NCBI RefSeq assembly: GCF_018139565.1
Contig: NZ_JAGSPK010000005.1
Location: 62,001-126,000 of the forward strand
DNA length: 64,000 nucleotides
Source of the DNA: Cognatundibacterium rivi
GTDB lineage: Bacteria > Pseudomonadota > Gammaproteobacteria > Burkholderiales > Burkholderiaceae_D
Reading direction: 5' to 3'
Below, in pieces: positions 38,291 to 47,433 of this stretch. The position numbers and the translations under genes are program-made. Numbering within the stretch: the stretch's first letter is position 1; each line of letters opens with the position of its first letter. A model generated the notes under the pieces. The model saw only the letters and a list, made by a program, of their open reading frames with translations, made no database searches and was not told the DNA's origin.

Positions 38291-39256
38291 TCAGAGTTTC
38301 AGTAAGTTCGGCGGCACCTGCCCGCTCAGACCAGCAATCAGATTATCGGCGGCACAATTCGCCATTGCCAGACGTGTTTTTTCTGAAGCACTGGCGATAT
38401 GCGGAGTCAGTACGACATTATCCAGTGTCAGAAAATCAGGATGAAACTTCGGTTCGTTTTCAAATACATCCAGCCCGGCGGCAGCGATACGTTTTTCACG
38501 CAATGCTGCAATCAGCGCCACATCATCCACAATGCCACCGCGTGCCAGATTGGTCAGGGTTGCCGTCGGCTTCATCAGCGCTAATTCAGCCGTCGCAATC
38601 GTGTGACGGGACGCTGGCGAATACGGCAACACCAGCATCACATGATCTGCCTGACGTAAAAGCTCTTCTTTGCTGACGTAGCTGGCGTTATTCGCCTGCG
38701 CTTCCAGTTCTGGCGTAATCCGCGAACGATTGTGATAAATCACCCGCATATTAAATCCAGTGGAACGGCGCGCAATCGCCTGCCCGATACGTCCCATACC
38801 GATAATTCCCAGAGTGGAACCATGCAGATCTGGCCCAAGGAAATAGTCGTAACGCCATTTATTCCATTTTCCGGCCCGCAGCCAGTGTTCTGATTCGGTA
38901 ATACGCCGCGCCGTCGCCATCATCAGCGCCCAACCAAAATCGGCTGTCGTTTCATTCAACACATCCGGTGTATTACTCGCCATCACGCCATGCGCAGAGC
39001 AGGCCGACAAATCAATGTTGTCGTAACCGACCGCCATATTCGCGACCATTTTCAACTCCGGCACTTGCTGCAACAAAGCCGCGTCGATGCGCGCGCTTCC
39101 GGTCGCCAGTATCCCGGCTTTGCCAGCCAGGCGCTGCGCCAGCTCTGCAGGCGTAAAAATCACATCATCCTGATTCGATTCAACCTCAAAATGCTGATGC
39201 AAACGGCTCACTACTTCTGGAAATATCGCTCTGGCAACCAAAATCGCTGGTTTCAT
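38291..39256 (-). CDS. D-2-hydroxyacid dehydrogenase (glyoxylate/hydroxypyruvate/gluconate reductase, GhrB-like)
   Basis: 321 aa. NAD-binding GMGRIGQAIARR after LGI; active-site Arg in NLARGGIVDDVAL; Glu in LDVFENEP; His in LTPHIASASEKTR. VGYDNIDL and NTPDVLNETTADFGWALMM are typical of the GhrB group. It probably reduces glyoxylate, hydroxypyruvate or 2-ketogluconate. Hydroxypyruvate isomerase is in this window at 18.4 kb but not linked. Confidence 0.9.
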   Translation of the reverse strand: MKPAILVARAIFPEVVSRLHQHFEVESNQDDVIFTPAELAQRLAGKAGILATGSARIDAALLQQVPELKMVANMAVGYDNIDLSACSAHGVMASNTPDVLNETTADFGWALMMATARRITESEHWLRAGKWNKWRYDYFLGPDLHGSTLGIIGMGRIGQAIARRSTGFNMRVIYHNRSRITPELEAQANNASYVSKEELLRQADHVMLVLPYSPASRHTIATAELALMKPTATLTNLARGGIVDDVALIAALREKRIAAAGLDVFENEPKFHPDFLTLDNVVLTPHIASASEKTRLAMANCAADNLIAGLSGQVPPNLLKL

Positions 39257-39537
39257 AGTTAAAGACTTTCTTTACATTAAATTTACATTAAGGGCTGATG
39301 GTTGCTTATCTTAACCGCGAAAAAGAAGTTTTTCCGGGTTCGGCTGCGCCCTTAAAAACTTTCATCTCGGCAATGAATGAGATAGGCGATTTTCATCGAT
39401 AGTGACCCATATCAATAACTGTGCCGATGAATCCAATTAAAATAGGATTTTTGCGTTTCCGCTGACAAAAGCGTACTACCAGCATCGCTTTTAATCCCTG
39501 TTCGCATTTGCTTATGCGCAAACGATATAAGTGCAGT

Positions 39538-39566
39538 TTGTGAGAACTCTTAAATTGCCTTAAAAT
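39538..39566 (+). promoter_or_regulatory. Promoter of fdxA
   Basis: TTGTGA (39538-39543), a 17-bp spacer, and TAAAAT (39561-39566) form a good housekeeping promoter, predicting a start near 39573 and a 73-nt leader. The rest of the 389-bp spacer (39257-39645) shows no gene. Confidence 0.6.
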
Positions 39567-39645
39567 ACAAGGCTTTGCAGCCTAAGCATGTGTTTTTCTG
39601 CGATCTGGCTGCGCCAACATCCCGAATTTTTTAGATTGGACTGTT

Positions 39646-39969
39646 ATGACCCACGTTGTGACCGAATCCTGCATCCGCTGCCGTTATACCGATTGCGTGG
39701 ATGTCTGCCCAGTGGACTGCTTCCGTGCTGGCCCGAATTTCCTGGTTATTGATCCGGATGAATGCATCGATTGCGCTGTCTGCGTTGCAGAATGCCCGGC
39801 AAATGCAATTTATGCTGAAGAAGACGTACCGTCCGACCAGCAACAATTCATCAAGATCAATGCAGATCTGACACGCAACTGGCCTTCCATCACCAAAACA
39901 GTGGCTCCACTCGCTGATGCGGATGACTGGAAAGATGTCAAAGACAAACTGCAATATCTGGAGCGCTAA
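39646..39969 (+). CDS. fdxA: Seven-iron ferredoxin FdxA
   Basis: 107 aa. The N-terminal half is a [3Fe-4S][4Fe-4S] ferredoxin: CIRCRYTDCVDVCPVDCF and CIDCAVCVAECP, with the extended C-terminal tail found in Azotobacter-type FdI proteins. Cytoplasmic low-potential electron carrier; the ferredoxin reductase gene follows 68 bp downstream and is likely its partner. Confidence 0.96.
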   Translation: MTHVVTESCIRCRYTDCVDVCPVDCFRAGPNFLVIDPDECIDCAVCVAECPANAIYAEEDVPSDQQQFIKINADLTRNWPSITKTVAPLADADDWKDVKDKLQYLER

Positions 39970-40037
39970 TCTGGCGCGGATAACTCCGCCCAGCTTATCC
40001 ACGTAATTTTAAGCAATATCAGGAACTATCTAGTCGT

Positions 40038-41108
40038 ATGGAAAACAAACAAACTACCCAGGCAAATGGCGTTATTGAAGCAGATGCCGTCATCGTTGGC
40101 GCAGGTCCGGTTGGCCTGTTTCAGGTGTTCGAATTAGGCCTGCTCGAAATCAAAGCCCACGTCATTGATTCTCTGCCAGTAGTTGGCGGTCAATGCGTAG
40201 AGTTGTATCCTGATAAACCGATTTATGACATCCCTGCAGTTCCGGTCTGCACAGGCCAGGAATTAACTGACAATCTGCTCAAGCAAATCGAACCGTTTGA
40301 ACCAACCTTCCATCTGGGTCAGGAAGTCACTCTGGTCGCACGTCGTGAAGATGGTCGTTTCGATCTCGAAACATCGACAGGCACCCGCTTTATCACCAAA
40401 ACGATTTTCATCGCAGCAGGCGTTGGCTCATTCCAGCCCCGCACATTAAAAGTCGATGGCATTGAAGCGTTTGAAGGCAAACAGGTGTTCTACCGCGTCA
40501 AAGATCCTAGCCAGTTCCACGGCAAAAATCTGGTCATCTGCGGCGGCGGCGATTCCGCGCTCGACTGGGCATTGAATCTGGTCGGCAAAGCAGAATCCAT
40601 CGTGCTTCTGCATCGTCGCGACGACTTCCGCGCAGCGCCAGCCTCTGTCGCCAAAATGAAAGAGCTGTGCGACAACTATGAAATGCAACTGACTATCGGT
40701 CAGGTGACCGGCATTGAAACCAAAGATGACGTGCTGTCTGAAATTAAGGTTACTGGTGCTGATGGCGTAACACGCCGCATGCCGCTGGATAATCTGCTGG
40801 TGTTCTTCGGTCTCTCACCAAAACTCGGCCCTATCGCTGAGTGGGGTCTGGAAATCGAACGCAAGCAATTAAAAGTCATGGACACTGAGAAGTTTGAAAC
40901 CAATGTTCCGGGTATTTTCGCGGTGGGTGATATCAACACTTATCCAGGTAAGAAAAAACTGATTTTGTCTGGCTTCCATGAAGCGGCGCTGGCGGCTTTC
41001 GGTGCAGCACCGTATATTTTCCCTGAAAAGAAAATTCACATGCAATACACGACAACATCACCAAAACTGCATAAGATTCTGGGTGTGGATACACCGACAT
41101 TCGACTAA
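40038..41108 (+). CDS. Ferredoxin-NADP+ reductase, thioredoxin-reductase-like type
   Basis: 356 aa. FAD-binding [20 protein letters not shown] at the N-terminus, [25 protein letters not shown]-binding [17 protein letters not shown], and [26 protein letters not shown]. It lacks the CxxC redox pair of thioredoxin reductase, which defines the TrxR-like FNR class. It exchanges electrons between NADPH and FdxA, encoded just upstream. Confidence 0.94.
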   Translation: MENKQTTQANGVIEADAVIVGAGPVGLFQVFELGLLEIKAHVIDSLPVVGGQCVELYPDKPIYDIPAVPVCTGQELTDNLLKQIEPFEPTFHLGQEVTLVARREDGRFDLETSTGTRFITKTIFIAAGVGSFQPRTLKVDGIEAFEGKQVFYRVKDPSQFHGKNLVICGGGDSALDWALNLVGKAESIVLLHRRDDFRAAPASVAKMKELCDNYEMQLTIGQVTGIETKDDVLSEIKVTGADGVTRRMPLDNLLVFFGLSPKLGPIAEWGLEIERKQLKVMDTEKFETNVPGIFAVGDINTYPGKKKLILSGFHEAALAAFGAAPYIFPEKKIHMQYTTTSPKLHKILGVDTPTFD

Positions 41109-41124
41109 GTCGTATCGTTTCTAA

Positions 41125-41160
41125 AAAAAAGCGCAAAGGTAAAAACTTTGCGCTTTTTTA
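41125..41160 (+). terminator. Terminator after the ferredoxin reductase gene
   Basis: AAAAAAGCGCAAAG / CTTTGCGCTTTTTT stem-loop with an A-rich loop and T-tract. Confidence 0.92.
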
Positions 41161-41403
41161 TTGGAAAAAAATGTTCGAATCCTATTTATTCGACAATAAA
41201 TTTATATCCTGATCACGTTTGTAACATTAATTTGCATCCGAACGATCGGTAACAACACCAGAAAAACCAAAAAATTCAAAACTGGTTTATGATGCAATGC
41301 AATATCCCTATAAAAATACTGCCATAAGCAGAGAGAACTTTCCCTAAAATCCAATCAGTTGTAAGAAAACGGACTATCCGTCTTTGACCAGAAAGATGTC
41401 ATC

Positions 41404-42639
41404 ATGCTCTATCAACTCCACGAACTTAATCGCGCTTTCCTGACCCCGCTCACTCAATGGGCTGAAGCATCCTCCAAGCTATTCACCAACCCGGTTTCCC
41501 CCCTTGCGCATACGCCTTACGCACAAAGAGTTGCCGCTGGTTACGAATTAATGTTTCGCTTAGGAAAAGATTACGAGAAACCAGAGTTTGGCATCACATC
41601 AACGACCATCAACAAACAAGTCGTTGAAATTACTCAGGAAACGGCGGTCATTAAACCTTTCTGCAAGCTGCTGCATTTCAAAAAAGTATTACCAACAAAA
41701 GAGCTGCAAAAATTAAAGCAGCCAACAGTATTGCTGGTTGCGCCACTCTCCGGGCACCATTCAACCCTGTTGCGCGATACGGTTCGCGGCTTATTGCCGC
41801 TTCATGATGTCTACATCACCGACTGGACAGACGCCCGCATGGTGCCACTGTCAGAAGGCCGCTTCCATTTGCATGACTACATCTACTACGTGCAGGAATT
41901 TATCCGCACTTTAGGCCCTGATGTGCACGTTATTTCGGTCTGCCAGCCTACTGTGCCGGTACTGGCGGCGATTTCCCTGATGGCGACGGATAACGATCCA
42001 CATTTACCGAAAACAATGACGATGATGGGTGGGCCGATAGATCCGCGCAAATCACCGACACAAGTCAATAACCTCGCCACCGAAAAGAAATTCTCGTGGT
42101 TCGAGAACACCGTGATTTACAGCGTGCCGGCAAACTATCCGGGCTATGGTCGCAAAGTCTATCCGGGCTTTTTGCAGCATACGGGCTTTGTCGCCATGAA
42201 TCCGGATCGCCACGCCCAAAGTCACTGGGACTTTTATCAGCATCTGGTCAAAGGTGACGACGAATCTGCCGAACAGCATCGCAAGTTTTACGATGAATAC
42301 AATGCGGTGTTGGATATGCCGGCTGATTACTATCTCGAGACGATTAAAACTGTGTTCCAGGAATTTCATTTACCGAAAGGCACCTGGGAAGTCGAAGGTA
42401 AACTGGTACGCCCGCAGGACATCAAAACAGTCGCCTTATTCACTGTTGAAGGTGAACTCGACGATATTTCCGGCGCAGGTCAAACGCAAGCCGCACACGA
42501 GCTTTGCAGCAGCATTCCGGCAAACATGAAACAGGATTTTGTGGCGCCCGGCTGCGGTCACTACGGCATTTTTTCCGGTCGCCGCTGGCGCGAAATCATC
42601 GCGCCGAAGATTGCTGAATTTATTCAAAAACACGCCTGA
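41404..42639 (+). CDS. phaZ: Intracellular polyhydroxybutyrate depolymerase
   Basis: 411 aa, no signal peptide. It matches the PhaZa1-type intracellular depolymerase: lipase-box-like SVCQPTVPVLAA with a Cys nucleophile, GHHSTLLRDTVRGLLP oxyanion region, TVEGELDDISGAGQT for the acid and PGCGHYGIFSGRRWR for the catalytic His. It degrades amorphous PHB granules to hydroxybutyrate units. Its presence implies PHB storage. Confidence 0.94.
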   Translation: MLYQLHELNRAFLTPLTQWAEASSKLFTNPVSPLAHTPYAQRVAAGYELMFRLGKDYEKPEFGITSTTINKQVVEITQETAVIKPFCKLLHFKKVLPTKELQKLKQPTVLLVAPLSGHHSTLLRDTVRGLLPLHDVYITDWTDARMVPLSEGRFHLHDYIYYVQEFIRTLGPDVHVISVCQPTVPVLAAISLMATDNDPHLPKTMTMMGGPIDPRKSPTQVNNLATEKKFSWFENTVIYSVPANYPGYGRKVYPGFLQHTGFVAMNPDRHAQSHWDFYQHLVKGDDESAEQHRKFYDEYNAVLDMPADYYLETIKTVFQEFHLPKGTWEVEGKLVRPQDIKTVALFTVEGELDDISGAGQTQAAHELCSSIPANMKQDFVAPGCGHYGIFSGRRWREIIAPKIAEFIQKHA

Positions 42640-42783
42640 TCTCATTGCCACCCACAAGAGTTCAGTACGGCAAATCAGCAGCCACTATTCTCACGGATAG
42701 TGGCTTTTTTCATTGTTGTTCCTGAAATTTGCGTAGATAATCTCGGCTTCGCACAACGCATTTATTTGTTTACTTCATTTCCC

Positions 42784-43470
42784 GTGTCCACTTCCATCGC
42801 CGCACAAATCGAAGATCTGCTCCCACAGACGCAATGTACCAAATGTGGCTATCCGTCCTGCCACCTTTACGCTAACGCCATTGCCTCTGGTGAAGCCAGC
42901 CACAATCAATGCCCTCCCGGCGGTCAGCAAGGCGTGGAGCGGCTGGCGCAGTTACTGAATCTGCCGGTGATCGCACTCGATAGCAGTCGCGGCGCAGAGC
43001 GCGAACGCCCGCTTGCCATCATTGATGAAGCCTTTTGCATCGGCTGCACGCTTTGCATACAAGCCTGCCCTGTCGATGCCATTATTGGTGCGCCAAAGCA
43101 GATGCATACGGTAATTGCAGAGTTATGCACAGGCTGCGATCTCTGCGTTGCTCCCTGCCCTGTCGATTGCATCGCCATGCTGCCGGTAACTGAGGGTGAA
43201 ACTGGCTGGGATGCGTGGAGTCAGAAACAGGCAAATAGCGCCCGCCAACAATTCGAATTCAGAACCATGCGTTTAGCGCGTGAAAAGCGTGAAAATGACG
43301 AAAGACTTGCCGCCAAAGCTGCTGCAAAACTGAAAGCGCTGGAATTGGAACCGGCGCTGAGCGAGGAAGAAATACGCAGCAAAGAACGTAAAAAGGCAGT
43401 GATTGCTGCTGCAATGGAACGCGCCAGATTAAAGAAAATTGCAGCAGAAGCGGAGCAAAATCAATCATGA
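42784..43470 (+). CDS. rsxB: RnfB/RsxB-type ferredoxin
   Basis: Start set at GTG 42784 (228 aa); the open frame upstream lacks family similarity, and no clear Shine-Dalgarno sequence supports any start. An N-terminal four-Cys 4Fe-4S motif (LPQTQCTKCGYPSCHLYANAI...C) precedes two ferredoxin clusters (CIGCTLCIQACPVDAI, CTGCDLCVAPCPVDCI) and a long charged C-terminal helix (EEEIRSKERKKAVIAAAMER). It lacks the N-terminal membrane anchor, and no other rnf genes are near; the rsxB-nth pair is common in betaproteobacteria. It overlaps nth by 4 bp. Confidence 0.9.
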   Translation: MSTSIAAQIEDLLPQTQCTKCGYPSCHLYANAIASGEASHNQCPPGGQQGVERLAQLLNLPVIALDSSRGAERERPLAIIDEAFCIGCTLCIQACPVDAIIGAPKQMHTVIAELCTGCDLCVAPCPVDCIAMLPVTEGETGWDAWSQKQANSARQQFEFRTMRLAREKRENDERLAAKAAAKLKALELEPALSEEEIRSKERKKAVIAAAMERARLKKIAAEAEQNQS

Positions 43471-44114
43471 ATGCAGAAAAAAGACATGCCATTTTTACTC
43501 GCCTGCAAAAAGAAAATCCGCATCCGACAACAGAACTTGAATACAAAACACCTTTCGAGTTACTGATCGCGGTCTTATTGTCCGCTCAGGCAACCGACGT
43601 CTCGGTCAACAAGGCGACGCGCTTGCTGTATGCGGTTGCCAACACACCTGAAGCGATTTATGCGCTCGGCGTTGATGGATTAATTCCTTACATTCAGACG
43701 ATAGGCTTGTTCAGGACCAAAGCAAAAAATGTGATAGCGACCTGTCATCTGCTGATGACTGAGCACCATAGCGAAGTGCCGCGCAGCCGCGAAGCATTGG
43801 AAGCTTTACCCGGTGTCGGTAGAAAAACCGCCAACGTGGTGATGAATACGGCGTTTGGCGAGCCAACCATCGCGGTCGACACGCACATTTTCAGAGTATC
43901 AAATCGTACCGGCATCGCCCCCGGCAAAAATGTTGATATTGTCGAACAAAAACTGATGAAATTCGTACCAAAAGAATTCCGTCAGGACGCACACCACTGG
44001 CTGATCCTGCACGGACGTTATACCTGCATCGCCAGAAAGCCGAAATGCTGGAATTGCATGATCGCTGACCTGTGCGAATACAAACAAAAAACGCCTTTAC
44101 CCGATAAGGTGTAA
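43467..44114 (+). CDS. nth: Endonuclease III
   Basis: 215 aa. HhH motif and catalytic Lys in LEALPGVGRKTANVVMNTAFGEPTIAVDTHIFRVSNR (with the catalytic Asp), and the C-terminal 4Fe-4S loop C-X6-C-X2-C-X5-C (CIARKPKCWNCMIADLC). A DNA glycosylase/AP lyase for oxidised pyrimidines. It overlaps rsxB by ATGA, suggesting coupled expression and possibly cluster-related electron supply. Confidence 0.97.
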   Translation: MNAEKRHAIFTRLQKENPHPTTELEYKTPFELLIAVLLSAQATDVSVNKATRLLYAVANTPEAIYALGVDGLIPYIQTIGLFRTKAKNVIATCHLLMTEHHSEVPRSREALEALPGVGRKTANVVMNTAFGEPTIAVDTHIFRVSNRTGIAPGKNVDIVEQKLMKFVPKEFRQDAHHWLILHGRYTCIARKPKCWNCMIADLCEYKQKTPLPDKV

Positions 44115-44120
44115 AGGCGT
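44085..44120 (-). terminator. Terminator for the RutE-like gene, inside the 3' end of nth
   Basis: On the minus strand ACGCCTTTACACC... pairs with ...GGTAAAGGCGT and is followed by T6. The stem covers the nth stop codon, so the nth coding end doubles as the terminator of the convergent gene. Confidence 0.75.
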
Positions 44121-44150
44121 AATCGCATCGTGCATCACCAGCTAAGCACG

Positions 44151-44732
44151 TTATACGATTTTGCAGGCTTCTTCAAAACTGAGGCGTGGCGAACGAGGAA
44201 ATAATTTCTCAGTATCGCCATAACCCAGATTGCAGATGAAATTGACTTTCACTTCCGTTCCAGCAAAAAAGTGTTGATTGATCTTCTCGGCATCAAAACC
44301 AGACATCGGGCCGCAATCCAGACCAATCGCTCGCGCCGCCAGCATCAGGTAAGCGCCCTGCAATGATGAATTACGAAAAGCCGTCGATTCAATCGCCGCC
44401 TGATTTCCGGCAAACCATGAACGCGCATCGGTATGCGGGAAGAGTTTAGGTAATTGTTCATAGAACGCCATATCCATACCAATAATGGCAGTCACCGGCG
44501 CAGTTTTCACTTTATCGACATTTCCCGCCGATACGCAGGCCGCTAACTTTTCCTTTTCAGCGTCCGATTTCACAAAAACGATACGCGCTGGCGTTGAATT
44601 CGCCGCTGTCGCGCCCCACTTCATCAATTCATAAATCTGATACAACTGCGCGTCGCTGACGGGCTTGTCGAGCCAGACATTATGCGTACGGGCACGAGTG
44701 AATAAAGTATCGAGAGCATCCTGATTCAGCAT
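44151..44732 (-). CDS. Nitroreductase family protein, RutE / malonic semialdehyde reductase type
   Basis: Start at ATG 44730-44732 (193 aa), with AAAAGGAAAAAAC upstream. FMN-binding nitroreductase fold; [71 protein letters not shown] and RLSFEEAC follow E. coli RutE closely. RutE reduces malonic semialdehyde in pyrimidine degradation, but no other rut genes are present, so a more general NADPH:aldehyde or nitro-reductase role is likely. Confidence 0.88.
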   Translation of the reverse strand: MLNQDALDTLFTRARTHNVWLDKPVSDAQLYQIYELMKWGATAANSTPARIVFVKSDAEKEKLAACVSAGNVDKVKTAPVTAIIGMDMAFYEQLPKLFPHTDARSWFAGNQAAIESTAFRNSSLQGAYLMLAARAIGLDCGPMSGFDAEKINQHFFAGTEVKVNFICNLGYGDTEKLFPRSPRLSFEEACKIV

Positions 44733-44856
44733 TGTTTTTTCCTTTTGACAGTGGCACATGAATAAATGAAGCCTGAAAATCTTCGGGCTTCAAAGCGATA
44801 AACGAAAATTCCCCCTACAATAGCAAACTTCAAATTCACGCTTCGGTATCAATGTT

Positions 44857-45285
44857 ATGTTTAACCCCAGCCAGCAAGATGTCAGACGTTTTTTTTGCGA
44901 AACCTACAGAAAAAGCCAGGCACGTGAGATTCTGACACCACTGGAAGCGATTGCTTCTGACTGGATCAGGCTGCACCCTGAATACGATGAGACTTTACAC
45001 GATGCAGAAGAAGCACTGCAGGCGAATTACAGCGTCGATCAGGGACAAACCAATCCTTTCCTGCATTTGTCGATGCATCTGTCGATTTCAGAGCAAATCT
45101 CGGTCGATCAGCCACGCGGCGTCAAAGCCGCATTTCAGACTCTTGCCAACAAATACAACTCAGAACACGAAGCGCATCACCAGATCATGGAATGTCTGGG
45201 TGAGATGATCTGGAATTCCCAGCGAACCGGGTTACCACCGGATGGTCAGGCCTATATCGAAGCTTTACAACAACGATGCCGATAA
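44857..45285 (+). CDS. DUF1841 family protein
   Basis: 142 aa. The family core is recognised (MFNPSQQDVRRFF; LTPLEAIASDWIRLHPEY; NPFLHLSMHLSISEQISVDQPRGV; HEAHHQIMECLGEMIW). A conserved beta/gammaproteobacterial protein of unknown function, helical, with several conserved His residues (HLSMHL; HEAHH). It ends in a terminator facing the cytochrome genes. Confidence 0.88.
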   Translation: MFNPSQQDVRRFFCETYRKSQAREILTPLEAIASDWIRLHPEYDETLHDAEEALQANYSVDQGQTNPFLHLSMHLSISEQISVDQPRGVKAAFQTLANKYNSEHEAHHQIMECLGEMIWNSQRTGLPPDGQAYIEALQQRCR

Positions 45286-45313
45286 AAAAAGCCACGGTCA
45301 ACGTGGCTTTTTC
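45284..45313. terminator. Bidirectional terminator after DUF1841 gene
   Basis: AAAAAAAGCCACG-GTCAA-CGTGGCTTTTT, A-tract and T-tract on opposite sides, between convergent genes. Confidence 0.85.
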
Positions 45314-45355
45314 TCTTTATACGCTTAGCGCTCGATGAACGCGGGTGAATCTGAC

Positions 45356-45703
45356 TTATTTTTTCAGTACCAGACTACCTGGCAAGCTGTGCAGGTAAGC
45401 GGCAATATTTTGAATATCAGAATTCGATAAGGCTTTTGCCTGTCCGCCCATAATCGCATTCCCACGGCCGTTCGGGCCATCCGCACCGCGCTGATACGCT
45501 TTCAATGCCTGCGCCAGATAATCCACATGTTGCCCGGCCAGCTTAGGGTAAGCAGGATCAATCGGTGAGTTGTAATCTTTACCGTGGCAAGACGCGCAGT
45601 TATTTTTTTCAGTGGCAGCTTTGCCCGCTTCAATATTGCCGGCAGCAAAAGCAGAAACCGAACAGAGTGAAAGCAGCAACGCCAGTAATTTAACTTTTTT
45701 CAT
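45356..45703 (-). CDS. Periplasmic class I cytochrome c
   Basis: 115 aa. A Sec signal peptide (KLLALLLSLCSVSAFAA) precedes a mature domain with the haem motif CASCH and the axial Met in NAIMGGQA. YPKLAGQHVDYLAQALKAYQRG is typical of the small cytochrome c class related to one half of c4. It is second in a pair with the next cytochrome gene, 15 bp apart, so they probably act together as electron carriers to a terminal oxidase or nitrite reductase. Confidence 0.93.
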   Translation of the reverse strand: MKKVKLLALLLSLCSVSAFAAGNIEAGKAATEKNNCASCHGKDYNSPIDPAYPKLAGQHVDYLAQALKAYQRGADGPNGRGNAIMGGQAKALSNSDIQNIAAYLHSLPGSLVLKK

Positions 45704-45718
45704 CTTGATCTCCGACTC

Positions 45719-46042
45719 TTATTTTTGTTGTGAATAGTAAGCAGCTAAATCAGCGATATCCTGATCCGTCAGGCTGCCGGCAATACCGCGCATAGACGGA
45801 TGTTTGCGTTCACCCTTTTGGTATGCTTTCAGCGCACTTTCTATATATTTTGCAGACTGTCCGCCGATCATCGGGACTTGAAAAACTTCAGGATAGGTTG
45901 CCTTGTATCCGGGGATAGCATGACAGCCAATGCACATGGCGATTTTTTTATCAGCAGCATCTTTAGCATTGCCAACAACTTCAGCCGCTGCTGCAGCTTG
46001 AGCGAGACTCGTGAAAACGAGGAGTGCGAACAGTTTTTTCAT
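45719..46042 (-). CDS. Periplasmic class I cytochrome c
   Basis: 107 aa. The signal peptide ends near AAAAAEV; the haem motif is CIGCH, with VFQVPMIGGQSAKYIESALKAYQKGERKHPSMRGIA giving the distal Met region. It is the first gene of the two-cytochrome unit. On the minus strand a perfect TATAAT (46059-46064) lies about 17 bp upstream of the ATG, and an FNR-like box lies about 66 bp before the predicted start. Confidence 0.93.
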   Translation of the reverse strand: MKKLFALLVFTSLAQAAAAAEVVGNAKDAADKKIAMCIGCHAIPGYKATYPEVFQVPMIGGQSAKYIESALKAYQKGERKHPSMRGIAGSLTDQDIADLAAYYSQQK

Positions 46043-46111
46043 ATGAGCTTTAATAAGAATTATACAAACTGAAAAATGAAGACAACACCTTGATGTAGCT
46101 CAGCATTCTAT

Positions 46112-46125
46112 ATGATCAAAATCAA
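46112..46125 (-). promoter_or_regulatory. FNR-like box in the cytochrome c / moxR divergent region
   Basis: ATGATCAAAATCAA matches TTGAT-N4-ATCAA at nine of ten conserved positions. Relative to the cytochrome start point predicted from TATAAT (46059-46064) its centre is near -66, compatible with class I activation. It could also act on moxR. The rest of the 46043-46333 spacer shows no gene. Confidence 0.5.
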
Positions 46126-46333
46126 TTTTGCGTAAAAAAAAGTCAGCAAAAACCCACAATTTGCACAACTATGCAGCAGTTTGTTGTTCTGAGGTTTTGC
46201 TCCGCGTTGTGTCCGTACACAAAACTATTATTGTCGATTCTGAAAAACGCACATCCGTTCACAAAATTACAGATTCTCGCTTATACTCGACAAGCTTATT
46301 TAACTCTACTGACTTAACTCTTCTGATACCACC

Positions 46334-47197
46334 ATGACGCTGGAAACCACGACTCTCCGTTTTGATGGTGCCGACAACTACGTCGCCACCGATGATTTAA
46401 AACTTGCCGTCAACGCTGCGTTAAAACTGCAACGTCCGTTACTGATCAAAGGCGAACCCGGCACTGGTAAAACCATGCTGGCAGAAGAAGTCGCAGCAGC
46501 GCTGAATATGCCCTTACTGCAGTGGCACATTAAATCCACCACCAAAGCGCAGCAAGGTCTGTATGAATACGACGCCGTGTCCCGCCTGCGTGATTCCCAG
46601 CTTGGCGATGAACGCGTCAAAGACATTCATAACTACATCGTCAAAGGCGTTTTGTGGCAAGCGTTTACCGCCGATCAGCCGGTCGTATTGCTGATCGATG
46701 AAATTGATAAAGCCGATATCGAATTCCCGAATGATTTGTTACGCGAACTCGATCGCATGGAATTCTACGTCTACGAAACACGCGAAATGGTGCGCGCAAA
46801 ACATCGGCCGCTGGTCATCATTACATCAAACAATGAAAAAGAATTGCCGGATGCATTTTTGCGCCGCTGCTTTTTTCATTACATTAAATTCCCGGACAAA
46901 GAAACAATGCAAAAAATTGTCGATGTTCATTTCCCGAAACTGAAAGCAGATTTGCTGACGCACGCATTACAAACATTTTACGAAGTGCGTGATGTGGCAG
47001 GCCTGAAGAAGAAACCTTCCACATCCGAATTTATCGACTGGCTGAAACTCTTGCTGGCAGAAGACATTCCAGCCGAGGCCCTGCGCAGCAAAGACAATAA
47101 AGCCATCGTGCCACCGCTGCATGGCGCCCTGCTGAAAAACGAGCAAGATGTACACTTATTTGAACGCCTGATCTTCATGTCCCGCAACAACCGCTAA
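46334..47197 (+). CDS. MoxR-family AAA ATPase
   Basis: 287 aa. Walker A GEPGTGKTML, Walker B VVLLIDEIDKAD, sensor 1 IITSNNEKELPDAFLRRC with the Arg finger. MoxR ATPases act as chaperones that insert metals or mature enzyme complexes, usually with a VWA-domain partner encoded next door. No VWA gene follows; only a terminator and acs lie downstream. The two divergent cytochromes c are its nearest neighbours. Confidence 0.92.
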   Translation: MTLETTTLRFDGADNYVATDDLKLAVNAALKLQRPLLIKGEPGTGKTMLAEEVAAALNMPLLQWHIKSTTKAQQGLYEYDAVSRLRDSQLGDERVKDIHNYIVKGVLWQAFTADQPVVLLIDEIDKADIEFPNDLLRELDRMEFYVYETREMVRAKHRPLVIITSNNEKELPDAFLRRCFFHYIKFPDKETMQKIVDVHFPKLKADLLTHALQTFYEVRDVAGLKKKPSTSEFIDWLKLLLAEDIPAEALRSKDNKAIVPPLHGALLKNEQDVHLFERLIFMSRNNR

Positions 47198-47356
47198 ATC
47201 GGTAAGTAATTCCACATCACCGCGCAGATGCTTGAACCCATCAAGCTCTGCGCAAATCTGTAAGAAAATCCCACATCAAAAACTACTTTGACGATGAATG
47301 AAACCGCGTAAATAGTGCCAAAAGCATGCAGTTTCGGGGTTGCTGTGCACATCAAT

Positions 47357-47392
47357 AAAAAACGGCATCACCGTTCAGGTAATGCCGTTTTT
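47357..47392. terminator. Terminator between moxR and acs
   Basis: AAAAACGGCAT / ATGCCGTTTTT stem with a 14-nt loop and flanking A/T tracts, usable in both directions. The upstream part of the spacer (47198-47356) shows no coding remnant. Confidence 0.85.
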
Positions 47393-47433
47393 GCTGAGTA
47401 GAAAAACCGTCGTTTATTCAACGACGTCGCAAA

